A stretch of DNA of 64,000 nt from a virus: positions 124,001 to 188,000 of IMG/VR virus record IMGVR_UViG_3300044213_000107, one strand, 5' to 3'. Numbering within the stretch: the stretch's first letter is position 1; each line of letters begins with the position of its first letter. This document shows, piece by piece, positions 41,771-51,300 of the stretch. Made by a program: the position numbers and the translations under genes. Below the pieces are notes generated by a model. The model was not told the origin of the DNA, searched no databases, and worked only from the letters and a program-made list of their open reading frames with translations.

Positions 41771-42373
41771 TTATTTTATTCTCCAGGTTGTGTAATACGC
41801 AAATCTTTTTTTTCGGTCTAATGGAGTTGGGTCAAATACACTAGTAATATCAAAATCTCCAATTTTTTCGTAGCCCAGGCTATCCATTGCAAAGTTAAGA
41901 TGATTTTGACCATATGACATAACTATATTAGAAGTTTTATAATCACTGTATCTCATACCAGGGCCATTTGGTAGTTCATAAGCTGCAATTATTCGGTCTT
42001 CTGAGTCAATACCTAAAAGATTTTCTAATAAAATATACTTTGGTTTTATAAAATTTACAACATGTTCTATGATATTCAGCGGAGATGGACTATGGTATAA
42101 AATACCATAAAGTACTACCGCATCAAATTCTCCCACAGAATTTAAACAATGGTTAAAATCATCTACTATAACATTAACAGTGGGAAAATTATTTTTTAAT
42201 CGTTGAGCAGCATCACGATTTAATTCAATTACCGTTAGATTATTGGTATATTTTAATATATGTTTTGTAAAAGCACCTTCAAATGGACCGAGTTCCAACA
42301 CTTTTAAATCAGTTAAAATAGGGAAATTTCTTTCGCTGATGACTCGAAAACGTTCTATATCATCTTGTTGCAT
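41771..42373 (-). CDS. Class I SAM-dependent methyltransferase
   Basis: 200 residues. SAM site VLELGPFEGAFTKHI (motif I), acidic VIELNRDA (motif II), DFNHCLNSVGEFDAVVLYGILYHS (motif IV region). Small-molecule type. The neighbouring SGNH gene suggests sugar or lipid targets. GAGAAC precedes the ATG. Confidence 0.8.
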   Translation of the reverse strand: MQQDDIERFRVISERNFPILTDLKVLELGPFEGAFTKHILKYTNNLTVIELNRDAAQRLKNNFPTVNVIVDDFNHCLNSVGEFDAVVLYGILYHSPSPLNIIEHVVNFIKPKYILLENLLGIDSEDRIIAAYELPNGPGMRYSDYKTSNIVMSYGQNHLNFAMDSLGYEKIGDFDITSVFDPTPLDRKKRFAYYTTWRIK

Positions 42374-42383
42374 AATATTGTTC

Positions 42384-43841
42384 TCATTGCCACTCGGCTT
42401 TTTCTACAGTAAACGGATATTCGGCTTCCGTATAAAATTTCTTGCGTGCAGTCAGATGTCTCTTCGCAAATTTGCAAGTACTTGTGATATCCCAGATTTG
42501 TACAAAGTCCTTGTCCTCCGCTTTCCTAATACCTCGCCCAATTGATTGTATAACCCTGACAAAGCTTTTTCCGGGCTCCACAAGAACCAAATTAAAAATC
42601 CTAGGGATATTAATACCCACAGCGGCCACACCATAAGTCGCCACAATAATCTTATCAGATGACACTGCCACTTCGTCATATTCTTCCTTTCGATCTTTTG
42701 CTTTAGTTGAACCACTTACAAATACTGCTCGATCACCCAGGCGTTCTACTAATAACTTTCCTGTAGCAATACGATCCACCAGAACAAGCGTGTTGCCAGT
42801 TTCATTTACACGGGTGATTAGATTACGCATATAATCTAGTCTGCCATCGGTTTCTAGTAGGTATTTTAATTCTGTTTGATAGTCTCGATATTCAACGTGA
42901 TCGACTAATTGTACTATATTTACATGGCAGTTAGCAAGATGGCCGGCATCCTGAAGATCACTAGCACTTAGTTTTCCCACTACCGGGCCAAGGCTACAAA
43001 ATATACTAACTCGAGCATATTCTTCTTTGGGAATAGTTCCTGTTAGTCCCCAACGTATTGGCACGTGGGCGAACACTCCGGTAAGCAAAACTTTTAATGC
43101 ATCTGCCTTGGCCATGTGCACTTCATCAACAATAACACAAACCACATCTTCAATAAAGTCCCCGATAGTAACATCTGCTTCGTAGTTCTTTGTATTTTTT
43201 AATAATACATTTAGGCTTTGCCAAGTACATATTGTATGAGTATGCCCAAACTCTTTACGGTCTCCGAAATAAACACCGGTGTCAAGACCTAGATTACGAT
43301 AGTCATCTTCAGTTTGTGTTACTAGACTTTTGTTTGGTACGATAACAATGCTACGCCCATATGTTTCTACGCTCCTACTCAGTGCTGCCGTCATAATTGT
43401 TTTACCTGCACCTGTGGCAACTTCCTGGAGGCTCTGGGGATTAGTAAAAAAGTTATTTAGAATAGGAACTTGGTAATCCCTGAGCCAAATAGGTTCCCCG
43501 GCTCGGGGGTGCCCTTTAGGCCAAGTACGGTCAGCAAACATATCTTCTGAGGCTTCAGGGAATTCAAATTTGGTAGAGTATTCACGTAGGTCCTCTACTT
43601 CAATGTCGTAGCCTTCGCTGTCTAGAAAAGTGAGAATGTCCGGGAGTAAGTTAATGTAGGTACTACCACCAAGTTGAAAGAACGCAACTTTACCATCCCA
43701 ACGTCCTAATCGCACACTTGGCTGATATCGCGCTCCAGGGATTTCGTACTTGAATTTGTCCACTAGTTTTTTTCTAGTTGACAATTCTAAGCCTTCTATC
43801 TTTACGTTTACTTCATCTCGTATAATTAGTTTTGCAGTCAT
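42384..43841 (-). CDS. uvsW: UvsW-like SF2 helicase
   Basis: 485 residues. Small N-terminal domain (KFKYEIPGARYQPSVR, KVAFFQLGG), then helicase motifs: Q-like RDYQ, Walker A ATGAGKTIM, motif II VDEVHMAKA, motif III LTGTIP, and the second RecA domain with VFVSGSTKA, GVAAVGINIP and QSIGRGIRK (motif VI). UvsW unwinds branched DNA and removes R-loops, shifting T4 from origin- to recombination-dependent replication. Confidence 0.95.
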   Translation of the reverse strand: MTAKLIIRDEVNVKIEGLELSTRKKLVDKFKYEIPGARYQPSVRLGRWDGKVAFFQLGGSTYINLLPDILTFLDSEGYDIEVEDLREYSTKFEFPEASEDMFADRTWPKGHPRAGEPIWLRDYQVPILNNFFTNPQSLQEVATGAGKTIMTAALSRSVETYGRSIVIVPNKSLVTQTEDDYRNLGLDTGVYFGDRKEFGHTHTICTWQSLNVLLKNTKNYEADVTIGDFIEDVVCVIVDEVHMAKADALKVLLTGVFAHVPIRWGLTGTIPKEEYARVSIFCSLGPVVGKLSASDLQDAGHLANCHVNIVQLVDHVEYRDYQTELKYLLETDGRLDYMRNLITRVNETGNTLVLVDRIATGKLLVERLGDRAVFVSGSTKAKDRKEEYDEVAVSSDKIIVATYGVAAVGINIPRIFNLVLVEPGKSFVRVIQSIGRGIRKAEDKDFVQIWDITSTCKFAKRHLTARKKFYTEAEYPFTVEKAEWQ

Positions 43842-43847
43842 TGATTA

Positions 43848-45008
43848 TTATTTTTTCTTACTAGTATACACATCTTCTGCAAAGAATACAACCTTCTCGG
43901 CACGTTGGAGTAGCAGAGATTTTTCGCCGCCAAACATCATTCCTTGTGTGCTTACCAGCAACGGTATTGTATTTTCCATGTTTACATTATACTTATTCAT
44001 AAACACCAGCTTTTTTTCACCTTTTGGTAAAAATTCTACGACGTCTTTACCCATTCCTGCATCAATAATTTGATCCTGCGGCAACAACGACAATACTGTT
44101 TTCTTAAATGAATCTCTCAGGCTAGGATCATATACATAAATTGGCCAACGGTCAGTAAGGTCAGCATACTCTACGATTTCTTCTAACACAATATTTTCAA
44201 TTTTTGATTTTGTCTTTATATGTCTGTCTACTAGATATCCACTTAGAGATCTGCGTTCTGTTTCTATAGCGTTGTAGATTTCACTGCTAACTGTATAACC
44301 TAGCACACTTGAGTAATCCACTAAACGATATAGATTATCATGAGCAAATCCACCAAGATATTCGTTGATGTATTCGGTCATTGTCACAGGTGCATTTGTA
44401 ATCACACAACCTTGATCTGTTAACTGTAACTCAATTGCATACGGTTCTGCTTCTGCGGTCTGTACTAGTTTATACAAATCCAGAACTTCTTGATCTATAG
44501 TAAACCCATGTCTTTGTGCAATGTCAACAGCAATTATAAGTATAGGTTCTGTTAGGCCAGCAAGCCAGACCTTAAGATTACTGTTCCATTTTAGTGTTCC
44601 ATTTGCTATTTTAGCTGCTTCTTTAAGATCTGTGATTATTTGGTTATTGTAGGAAAATCGTAGATGTAAAAAATTATCTTTTAAGTACAGACTGCGAGTA
44701 CGATCTATTTCCCTGAGTGGCAATCTGTATATTGGACGATTAACAGGTTCAACATCTATGCCTTTTTTTGCCAATTGACGACTATATTTTAATAAAATCT
44801 TGCAGGTTAATTCAGCTTGTCGATCAGTTAGTGGTTGATTGGCTATGGTAGTTTGAGAAACCGTATCGACAAAATTAACATCGTACCTGGCTAGGTTAAC
44901 GATCGGTTCACTGGCAAACATCCATCCCGATTTAACATTGCCCGATACTACGTCCCTGAGTCCGGCTAATACTTCTAAATACTCTTCAACAGTACTAAAT
45001 TGTTTCAT
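43848..45008 (-). CDS. UvsW-adjacent protein with HARP-like segment
   Basis: 386 residues. Residues 130-165 (LHLRFSYNNQIITDLKEAAKI, then LKWNSNLKVWLAG) resemble the HARP domain of annealing helicases such as SMARCAL1, which binds branched DNA. The rest is alpha/beta with no NTPase motif. Lying directly before uvsW in the same operon, it may be a substrate-recognition partner. The start codon is 6 nt after TAATAT, with no ribosome binding site, pointing to a leaderless mRNA. Confidence 0.65.
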   Translation of the reverse strand: MKQFSTVEEYLEVLAGLRDVVSGNVKSGWMFASEPIVNLARYDVNFVDTVSQTTIANQPLTDRQAELTCKILLKYSRQLAKKGIDVEPVNRPIYRLPLREIDRTRSLYLKDNFLHLRFSYNNQIITDLKEAAKIANGTLKWNSNLKVWLAGLTEPILIIAVDIAQRHGFTIDQEVLDLYKLVQTAEAEPYAIELQLTDQGCVITNAPVTMTEYINEYLGGFAHDNLYRLVDYSSVLGYTVSSEIYNAIETERRSLSGYLVDRHIKTKSKIENIVLEEIVEYADLTDRWPIYVYDPSLRDSFKKTVLSLLPQDQIIDAGMGKDVVEFLPKGEKKLVFMNKYNVNMENTIPLLVSTQGMMFGGEKSLLLQRAEKVVFFAEDVYTSKKK

Positions 45009-45014
45009 AGGTGT

Positions 45015-45044
45015 ATATTAACACATTTGTTAAATGCAAGTCAA
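45015..45044 (-). promoter_or_regulatory. Promoter of HARP-like/uvsW operon
   Basis: TTGACT (45039-45044), 18-bp spacer, TAATAT (45015-45020); ATG 6 nt downstream. The -35 box lies at the end of the preceding terminator T-tract. Confidence 0.55.
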
Positions 45045-45048
45045 AAAA

Positions 45049-45068
45049 ATCCCTGCCGAAGCAGGGAT
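45049..45068 (-). terminator. UUCG-loop terminator
   Basis: ATCCCTGC-TTCG-GCAGGGAT on the minus strand followed by TTTTTT: 8-bp stem with the stable UUCG tetraloop, ending the AAA+ ATPase gene. Confidence 0.92.
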
Positions 45069-45071
45069 AAA

Positions 45072-45112
45072 ATATCGCCCAAAGAAAGGAGCTAGAAAAA
45101 CACGGGCGATAT
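45072..45112 (-). other. 3'-UTR hairpin with anti-Shine-Dalgarno loop
   Basis: Nine-pair stem ATATCGCCC/GGGCGATAT encloses a 23-nt loop that on the minus strand reads CTAGCTCCTTTCTTT, complementary to Shine-Dalgarno sequences of the AAAGGAGCT type. It lies between the ATPase stop and the UUCG terminator. Confidence 0.6.
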
Positions 45113-45117
45113 AAAAA

Positions 45118-46149
45118 TTATACTTTCATACAGGTTGTTTGAGCCATTAGTTTCCATTTAATTGGAAAGCTCTTACGCAATTGTGCAACCTTGATTGCCA
45201 TGCGCAAACTCATTTCACGCAATTTATTTTGATTGACTTCCATAAACTCAATCACTTCATCTTGTGCAATCTGCTCTAGGTCCATGTCTGCAAACAATGC
45301 ACCGTCTTGCGCAATCTGCTTGATACGCAAAATCTTATCACGCATTGTATCCAATGTCAAATCAAGATAGTGACAACGGCTTTGTAACGCATCTAAATGA
45401 TCACGAAGTTTTTGACTCTTGAGTCCATCAAACTTGAGATTAGTGATAAAAATCACACTTCCTTTAAACTCAAAACTATCAGGGATGCCTTCTCTACGCA
45501 GGGTAGAGCTTTCTGACAACCAACTAATTTTGCGTTTCTTACCAGAGTCCAATGCACCTTTAAGCAAGTTAAGTGACACGTCATCTAATAAAATGCTATC
45601 ACAGTCGTCAAACACAACTACACAATTGGGATCCGAATACTTGTACAAAGTTTGATACAAACCAATCGGTGTAGCACTACCTTTAACAACTTCTGCACGT
45701 AAACGCTTGCCAGCAATTTGGTCAAACAAACATGCTTTCTCGATGATTTGCTCTACACCAAAACTCTTACCTACTCCAGGAGGACCCGACACAATCATAG
45801 CACGAATTTCGCCATTGGTTGCGGCTTTTGTCATTTCGTCTAGGATCTCAAAACGCTCACGGATACGTGCAATAACTTCTTCGTCGGTTTCAACAGGAGC
45901 AGCCGTATGTGTAGGAGCAACTGCGACTGACGCAGGTACATCGGCACCAGCGACAAACTCATAGTCTGCAGGACTAGAAACTTTAACACGAATCTGCTCA
46001 GGAAAGCCCGGAAAGATACCGCCATTCATAACAGTAACATATCCACCTTTGGCAGTAGATTTGTACTGCTCAACAAGTTGGAATACTAACCCGGAAACAT
46101 CTGTTGTGCGATATGCACCTGAAGTAATACGAATAAATGCGTTTGACAT
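45118..46149 (-). CDS. AAA+ ATPase
   Basis: 343 residues from ATG 46149 (AGGAGCT 6 nt upstream). An N-terminal strand-rich domain (about 1-90) precedes the ATPase core: Walker A GPPGVGKS, Walker B VVVFDDCDS, sensor VIFITNLKF with the Asn, and an arginine-finger-like LQSRCHYLDL. This type is conserved in T4-like marine phages; role unknown (perhaps DNA packaging, replication or host remodelling). It has its own terminator-promoter module. Confidence 0.85.
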   Translation of the reverse strand: MSNAFIRITSGAYRTTDVSGLVFQLVEQYKSTAKGGYVTVMNGGIFPGFPEQIRVKVSSPADYEFVAGADVPASVAVAPTHTAAPVETDEEVIARIRERFEILDEMTKAATNGEIRAMIVSGPPGVGKSFGVEQIIEKACLFDQIAGKRLRAEVVKGSATPIGLYQTLYKYSDPNCVVVFDDCDSILLDDVSLNLLKGALDSGKKRKISWLSESSTLRREGIPDSFEFKGSVIFITNLKFDGLKSQKLRDHLDALQSRCHYLDLTLDTMRDKILRIKQIAQDGALFADMDLEQIAQDEVIEFMEVNQNKLREMSLRMAIKVAQLRKSFPIKWKLMAQTTCMKV

Positions 46150-46179
46150 TTCAGCTCCTGTTTTGTTTAATATGTGTAT

Positions 46180-46208
46180 ATTATAACATGATTTAAAAAC
46201 CCGAGCAA
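46180..46208 (-). promoter_or_regulatory. Promoter in terminator-promoter module (ATPase gene)
   Basis: TTGCTC (46203-46208), 17-bp spacer, extended TGT-TATAAT (46180-46188). The -35 box is in the loop of the upstream terminator. Confidence 0.8.
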
Positions 46209-46221
46209 GCATCGGGTTTTT
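46195..46221 (-). terminator. Terminator fused to promoter
   Basis: Ten-bp stem AAAAACCCGA (46195-46204) with TCGGGTTTTT (46212-46221), loop of 7 nt. Confidence 0.85.
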
Positions 46222-46242
46222 GAGTGTTGCATTTTTGCAACA

Positions 46243-46455
46243 TTATTTTTCTGTGGGTTTTTCAGTTTCTAGCGTAAAAAGTACCAATTTGTAAAGGTAA
46301 AAAATAACCAGGCCCAGAAAAAAATTGTTTACAAGGTGGTGCATTGTTTCCGGGGAAACATTATCCGTTATAAAATTAAGAATGTATGCTACCGCTGTAA
46401 GTAGAATTAACATTCCTGCAGTGATAATTGCGGCTTTAAGTTTAAGGTTTCTCAT
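46243..46455 (-). CDS. Small two-helix membrane protein
   Basis: 70 residues from ATG 46455 (TGGAGAAC upstream; longer form would need TTG). Two hydrophobic helices: about 8-29 (AAIITAGMLILLTAVAYI) and 41-62 (NNFFLGLVIFYLYKLVLF), with a short charged tail. Holin-like by size and topology, but its early-type promoter and distance from the lysin make another membrane role as likely. Confidence 0.6.
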   Translation of the reverse strand: MRNLKLKAAIITAGMLILLTAVAYILNFITDNVSPETMHHLVNNFFLGLVIFYLYKLVLFTLETEKPTEK

Positions 46456-46497
46456 GTGGTTCTCCAAAGTTAAGTATGATTTAATTCCTGTACGTGT

Positions 46498-46526
46498 ATT
46501 ATAGCAAAATGCCCATTGCAGGGCAA
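46498..46526 (-). promoter_or_regulatory. Promoter of the membrane-protein gene
   Basis: TTGCCC (46521-46526), 17-bp spacer, extended TGC-TATAAT (46498-46506). The -35 box is in the arm of a weak hairpin, TGCCC/GGGCA at 46510-46525. Confidence 0.75.
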
Positions 46527-46530
46527 ATTG

Positions 46531-46911
46531 TTATACTTCTAAGTTGTAGTCTTTTCGCAACACTTCTAGGCATTGCTCGCGGGTGCGCTTGGTTACAACA
46601 ACTTTTCCACCAAAAAATCCCACGTAAAGATTACGGTGCTCAACAAACTTCACTTCGCCATCTGCGCCTGTGTGTTTTTGACGCACAGGCGCTTTTTTGA
46701 CTGCAGCTTTGGCTTGTGGGATTTTTGCAACTTTTTCCATGGGTTTGGAAGGTAATACTTTGGTATTAGTTTTTGTTTCAGTTTTGAACCCGTGTTTTTT
46801 GTCGTACTTGGCAATAAATGCTTCGTCTTTGCCCCATGTTGCCAAAAGACGACGAACTTCAGTACCGGGCAGTTGATTCCAATGAATAACAGGGTCTGTC
46901 CAATTTGTCAT
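46531..46911 (-). CDS. Lys-rich hypothetical protein
   Basis: 126 residues: an N-terminal helix (HWNQLPGTEVRRLLATWGKDEAF), a Lys/Ala/Pro linker (KIPQAKAAVKKAPVRQKHTG) and a C-terminal beta-alpha segment with NLYVGFFGGKVVVTKR. It might bind nucleic acid. AAAAAGGAGC ribosome binding site and its own promoter; weak terminator downstream. Confidence 0.6.
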   Translation of the reverse strand: MTNWTDPVIHWNQLPGTEVRRLLATWGKDEAFIAKYDKKHGFKTETKTNTKVLPSKPMEKVAKIPQAKAAVKKAPVRQKHTGADGEVKFVEHRNLYVGFFGGKVVVTKRTREQCLEVLRKDYNLEV

Positions 46912-46941
46912 TTAGGGCTCCTTTTTGTTTCGTATGTGTGT

Positions 46942-46970
46942 ATTATAGCACCAGAAAGAAACCCGCACAA
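46942..46970 (-). promoter_or_regulatory. Promoter in terminator-promoter module
   Basis: TTGTGC (46965-46970), 17-bp spacer, extended TGC-TATAAT (46942-46950). Confidence 0.8.
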
Positions 46971-46981
46971 TCTGCGGGTTT
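46959..46981 (-). terminator. Terminator overlapping the -35 box
   Basis: AAACCCGCA (46959-46967) pairs with TGCGGGTTT (46973-46981), loop of 5 nt. Confidence 0.85.
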
Positions 46982-47005
46982 TTGAGTGTTGTTTTTAGAC
47001 AACAA

Positions 47006-47227
47006 TTAAAATTTGTTATCCATGTCTATTTTATAGACTTTGGCTAACGCGGCCGTTAACTGTCGATAATTTTCTTGAGCCGCTCGATACCCATCGTCGT
47101 ATCCTTCTTGGTATCGTGGGTCAGTGGTTAATTTTTCCTCGTCTTCGTTTAGACTTCGAAGTAGTGCACGGAGTTGTCCTGCTCCGCCTCGAGGCATTTG
47201 TGGAAAATTATTACTATCAAGGGACAT
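47006..47227 (-). CDS. Small acidic hypothetical protein
   Basis: 73 residues. Central repeat-like EGYDDGYRAAQENYRQL segment is helical; the N-terminus is flexible. GAGGAGA lies 6 nt before the ATG and the gene overlaps the 83-residue gene upstream by 11 bp. No function recognised. Confidence 0.6.
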   Translation of the reverse strand: MSLDSNNFPQMPRGGAGQLRALLRSLNEDEEKLTTDPRYQEGYDDGYRAAQENYRQLTAALAKVYKIDMDNKF

Positions 47228-47465
47228 TTTTAATCTCCTCTACACGTATGCCTTTCATTATAAGCAGAATGGCTTCTTGCTCATCAACAATGCGTTCCTT
47301 TTGGAATTTTTTAGCATTTAAAATAATTACACGGTGAGTGATATCTCCGTTAATGTCCGTTTCTTTTTTGTGAACAATAAAACGTTCTTCATTGTCGTGT
47401 TTTATTTCACAATCGGGGTCATTACGGTATCGATTCCTGTCATCAACAACTCGATATTGTTTCAT
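47217..47465 (-). CDS. Small hypothetical protein
   Basis: 82 residues from ATG 47465 (AAAGGATG upstream). RYRNDPDCEIKHDNEERFIV then HRVIILNAKKFQKER suggests alternating strands and helices. An in-frame extension to 47540 runs into structured non-coding sequence and is disfavoured. No family recognised. Confidence 0.55.
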   Translation of the reverse strand: MKQYRVVDDRNRYRNDPDCEIKHDNEERFIVHKKETDINGDITHRVIILNAKKFQKERIVDEQEAILLIMKGIRVEEIKNVP

Positions 47466-47540
47466 TTTGAAACATCCTTTTATAAATGTTGCTGATTTGC
47501 CGTTGATCTTGTACCGGCCTATCCGGCCAAGACCTACCAT

Positions 47541-47645
47541 TGATACGATCGCTGGACTCGCTGTATGTTCGCATCTGACATTGCATCAGGGGCCAGCGAG
47601 TGACTCCAATCAGCCTGGAGTTATTTGTATTATTTGCTACTTTTA
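47541..47645 (-). other. Structured non-coding segment between small genes and methyltransferase
   Basis: Contains stem ACTCGCTG (47556-47563)/CAGCGAGT (47594-47601), an alternative CGCTGG/CCAGCG pairing using the same arms, and hairpin ACTCCA/TGGAGT (47603-47621). It does not fit tRNA geometry and has no U-tract. It may be a leader, a small RNA or a transcription-attenuation element. Confidence 0.4.
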
Positions 47646-48374
47646 TCAGGTATTTGATTGAACCTGTGGGGCAACGATTGTTTTATCTTTTCGTTTAGTG
47701 CCCGGTCTTTGGAATTTTTTGGGCTTACTGGTTTTGATTTCATTTTCGAGTCCTTCTCCTGTAAATACAGATAGATTTGGTTTAAGTTTTTCTTTAGGTT
47801 TTTTTGGCTCTGCCGAAGTTATCTTGTTAATAATAACTCCAAGTTTCTTAAGAGTTGCGGTTAATTCCTTTTCTCTTAATTTCTTCTTTTCTTCTTTTAA
47901 TCGTTTTTCTTTTGCTTTTGTTTCTTTTTTTCTTCTTCTTTCTTCTTTTAATTTTCGTTTTTTGTCCATTTGATTAAACTTATAATCAAATTTTAATGCA
48001 TCAGCACAGTATATATTCTGTTCTACAATCGGGCGTAAATCTTCTCTACCACATAGCAATCGTTCTCTGCATAAGTCCACATTGTCCTGCATAAGGTCAA
48101 CACCGTAGATGGTAGATAATGCTTCTTCAAAGGTAGCACCATTCTCCATTTTACGGATTAACACTTCGCCAAGGAACTGTCCATCACCACAACTAGGATC
48201 TAAATATGTTTTTGTAGAATCTGTAAACAATTCAGTAGGTAATTGATCTAATATTTCTTGCACAAGCAGAGTGGGGGTAAAGACTTCTCCTGTTGCCTTT
48301 ACCCTTGTTTGTTCTCGCTCAACACCGCCCATGTAAGTGCGATTGCGGATATAGTCAATTACCTTACTTAACAT
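47646..48374 (-). CDS. Partial N6-adenine methyltransferase with coiled-coil tail
   Basis: 242 residues from ATG 48374. GEVFTPTLLVQEILDQLP and YLDPSCGDGQFLGEVL are motifs X and I of adenine-N6 DNA methyltransferases, and IYGVDLMQDNVDLCRERLL is motif II. The catalytic NPPY motif is missing; instead a very charged Lys/Glu helix (about 150-190) and a basic tail follow. It overlaps the large helicase-methyltransferase gene by 11 bp. It may be a degraded partner or a regulatory SAM-binding subunit. Confidence 0.75.
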   Translation of the reverse strand: MLSKVIDYIRNRTYMGGVEREQTRVKATGEVFTPTLLVQEILDQLPTELFTDSTKTYLDPSCGDGQFLGEVLIRKMENGATFEEALSTIYGVDLMQDNVDLCRERLLCGREDLRPIVEQNIYCADALKFDYKFNQMDKKRKLKEERRRKKETKAKEKRLKEEKKKLREKELTATLKKLGVIINKITSAEPKKPKEKLKPNLSVFTGEGLENEIKTSKPKKFQRPGTKRKDKTIVAPQVQSNT

Positions 48375-51300
48375 TTGCTTCAATGTAATCAATTTCTTCT
48401 TGTGTTAGGCCAAAGTGAGTATATAGTTCTGCGTCAGTCCAGATCTTACTAGCGAGTTTAGGCAATGATGACAACACTTTTCCATTAAGGAAACCGCTCC
48501 ATTTACCTGTGTTTACGACAAATTTGTAAAGTTTGCTATTAAGATAACTTAGAATATGTTGCGATTCTGCTGAGTTTGTTAAAATATATTGGCATACTTC
48601 TGAGGTTCCTAGATGGCCTTCACTATAGAAAGGTTTAAAATAACCACTTGTAGTCCAAATAATCTTAGACTTTAAAAAGTCTTTTGATTGTTTTTTACAA
48701 AATTTTGTTTGAGCATTAGTATGGAATGTTTCATACTTGTAAGTCGAGTCTTTAGTGTCAGAAAAATTCTTATGCTTATGGTCGCTATGGCACGATGTAT
48801 CGCAAAGAATATCTAACTTGGAGTGAGCTGAGTTAATTACTTTATCATGTATAGGAAATGTTTTAGAGAAATTTCTCGGAAGATATTGGAGTTTAGCAAG
48901 GTCAACTTCTAGTCCGTCAATTAATGCCGTTGAGGTATTCTTATTTTTTTGCATAACCCATGCTGTAAAACTACTACCAACTGTAAAATATTTTCCAACT
49001 TCAGTATCGACCCAAATCAAAGAGTTATCTTTAAACATTTTAAGGACTTGACTGTTTGGGCTCATCCAACTGTCGGGGGTAACAAATGCAATATACCCAT
49101 TTGTGTTGAGTAGTTCGACCCCTTTGTCAACAAACTTACTCCACAAATTATGACTCTTGGGTTGTTTTGTCCCCTTGTCATTGTTACCTTGATAAGGAGG
49201 ATTACCTACTACTACATCAAATTTCATATCAAACTCCAATTCTGTAAAATCGCCTTTCACTACTGTGATGCTAGGGTATTTGCGTTTAATCTGATTGCAG
49301 AAAAAACTGTATTTGTCATTATACACAATCTTGTCTACAATATCAACGCCAAACATATCCACAAGCACGTCAATCTCCGATCCGTGACCACCGGCCGCTA
49401 CAAGTATCTTTTTGCAATGTTTACTTTTAATAAAACGCTTTAGTTCTTTATTATCAAAAATATCAAACCAAAGTTTAGTATCATCTTTAAGAATGGCCAA
49501 GGCATTATTCTCAATATGCTTCTGTTTATTATTATATTTACTCATCCGCACAATCATATCCAGAGTAGAAATTTCTAGTCTAGGTGACAGTCGTTTGATA
49601 GACGCAGGCTTAATTCCGTAAAGTTCTGCAAACTCTCTGCTCATTTCTGCATCAGCATCAATGATGTCCACACACTCAAGGAAACTCTCACCTTGATAAT
49701 TACTCAAAGCCAAGACAGTTGTGGCACTTCCGTTGATCATACGGATTGCTTTTTCTACGATTGCTTTAAGAGGATTTTTTTTTGGACGGCCCGATGCTGT
49801 ATTGCCCGAATCAAAAGTCTTGCCAGTGGCAACGACTTTGTCAATTTTAGATTTCTCTGCCTTGCTTCCAGATGATCGTTTAGCCAATTCGCTAAGGTCT
49901 TCTATCTCTTCCGAAGTCAAATCTTCAATAGTAAGACGAGTATGTGCATTAGCAATTTCTAACAGTTTATTGTTGTCTTCAAACTGATTAATAACTTCTT
50001 CAGCATCAATCCATTGCCCGGAAATCATGTCCTTGATGTTGACGCTATTCATTACTGTCCGTACAGCATCAGGGTAGGTCATACCCTTTTGCCGAATTAG
50101 CAATGCCGCTTCTACTGCTACGCTCATAACAGTATTACGAGTCTTACTTTGATCAAATGCAAAGTCAAAGATGTGACCAAACTTCTTGCCAAAGCCAGGT
50201 GTAAGGCAACGGCTATATTTTTGCATGTAAGGATAGACATCGCCGCCTTCTTGCATAAACAAACAGGCTTGGATCTCAGGAATACTATAACTACGAGTAC
50301 CCATCATATTAGTAATCACTAACAGTTTATCACGTCCCGGATAGTATCCGTTTTGCAAACGCACCAATTCTTCTTTGGTAAGACCTTCGGCTTCTTTGTT
50401 ATCTGTATAATCGCCGTTAAGAATCAACACCTTGTGTTCTGCACAATGCTTCTCAATGATTTCTGCCAAAGCCTCCATTGCCTTTTTAGAGATGTTAACA
50501 AACAACATAAGATTGTTAATAATCTCACCTGCGGCTTGGCTCAGGTTCATTCCGTAGATAGGCTGATACCCTAACAAGTCTTGGAAAACTGCGGCAATAA
50601 ATTTTTCTTGCGAACGAGCCTTTTCGAGGATTTTATTAATGTTTGGCAACACATCCTTGTCAAAGTCTTCCAATAGTTTGTTCATCTTTGGATTAAACAA
50701 CATATTGTAGAATCGACGCACTACTACATTAGGAATGCTCGGATCTTGTTCTACCATACAGTAAGGAACACTAATAATTTCGTCAATGGCATTCTTACCA
50801 AATGCCTTTGCTAGTCGACCAATATTAGTACCACTAGCATTGATCCGTGTTACAGTCTTGTTTGCTAGAATGTATTCAACTTTTTCGACTTGGCTGTCAG
50901 TATGAGTACCAAAGTCTGTTTCCTCTAGCAAGGCAATATGGGTGCCTTGTAGTTGATTAATCCATTCATATTTTTCTTCTACTTCGGGGTTAAGGCTGAT
51001 AAACACAACGGGCATCTTACCATCTGCGATAGCCTGTTGATACTGTTGTTCTGCGTCCGATTCAGCGGCATCGATAAATGTCACGTCAGCGAAGTCAACG
51101 TATTTAGAAACTTCGTCTTTGTATGATGTTTTAACACTAAGACCGACACCGTAGGCCATGATAAACATAGACTCGTGGCCAAATTCTTCTCGCATGTTTT
51201 TTGCAAGAGACAGGAACAAGATAGTTTTACCAATTCGGGCAGCAAGTTCGCAGACAAAATTAGTTACAACTCCATTTTGTCGAAGAGCAGACAATACCTT

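Noticed and set aside
47541-47640. Possible tRNA
   Set aside because: Stems are present, but there is no acceptor/T-arm arrangement or anticodon loop of the right size.
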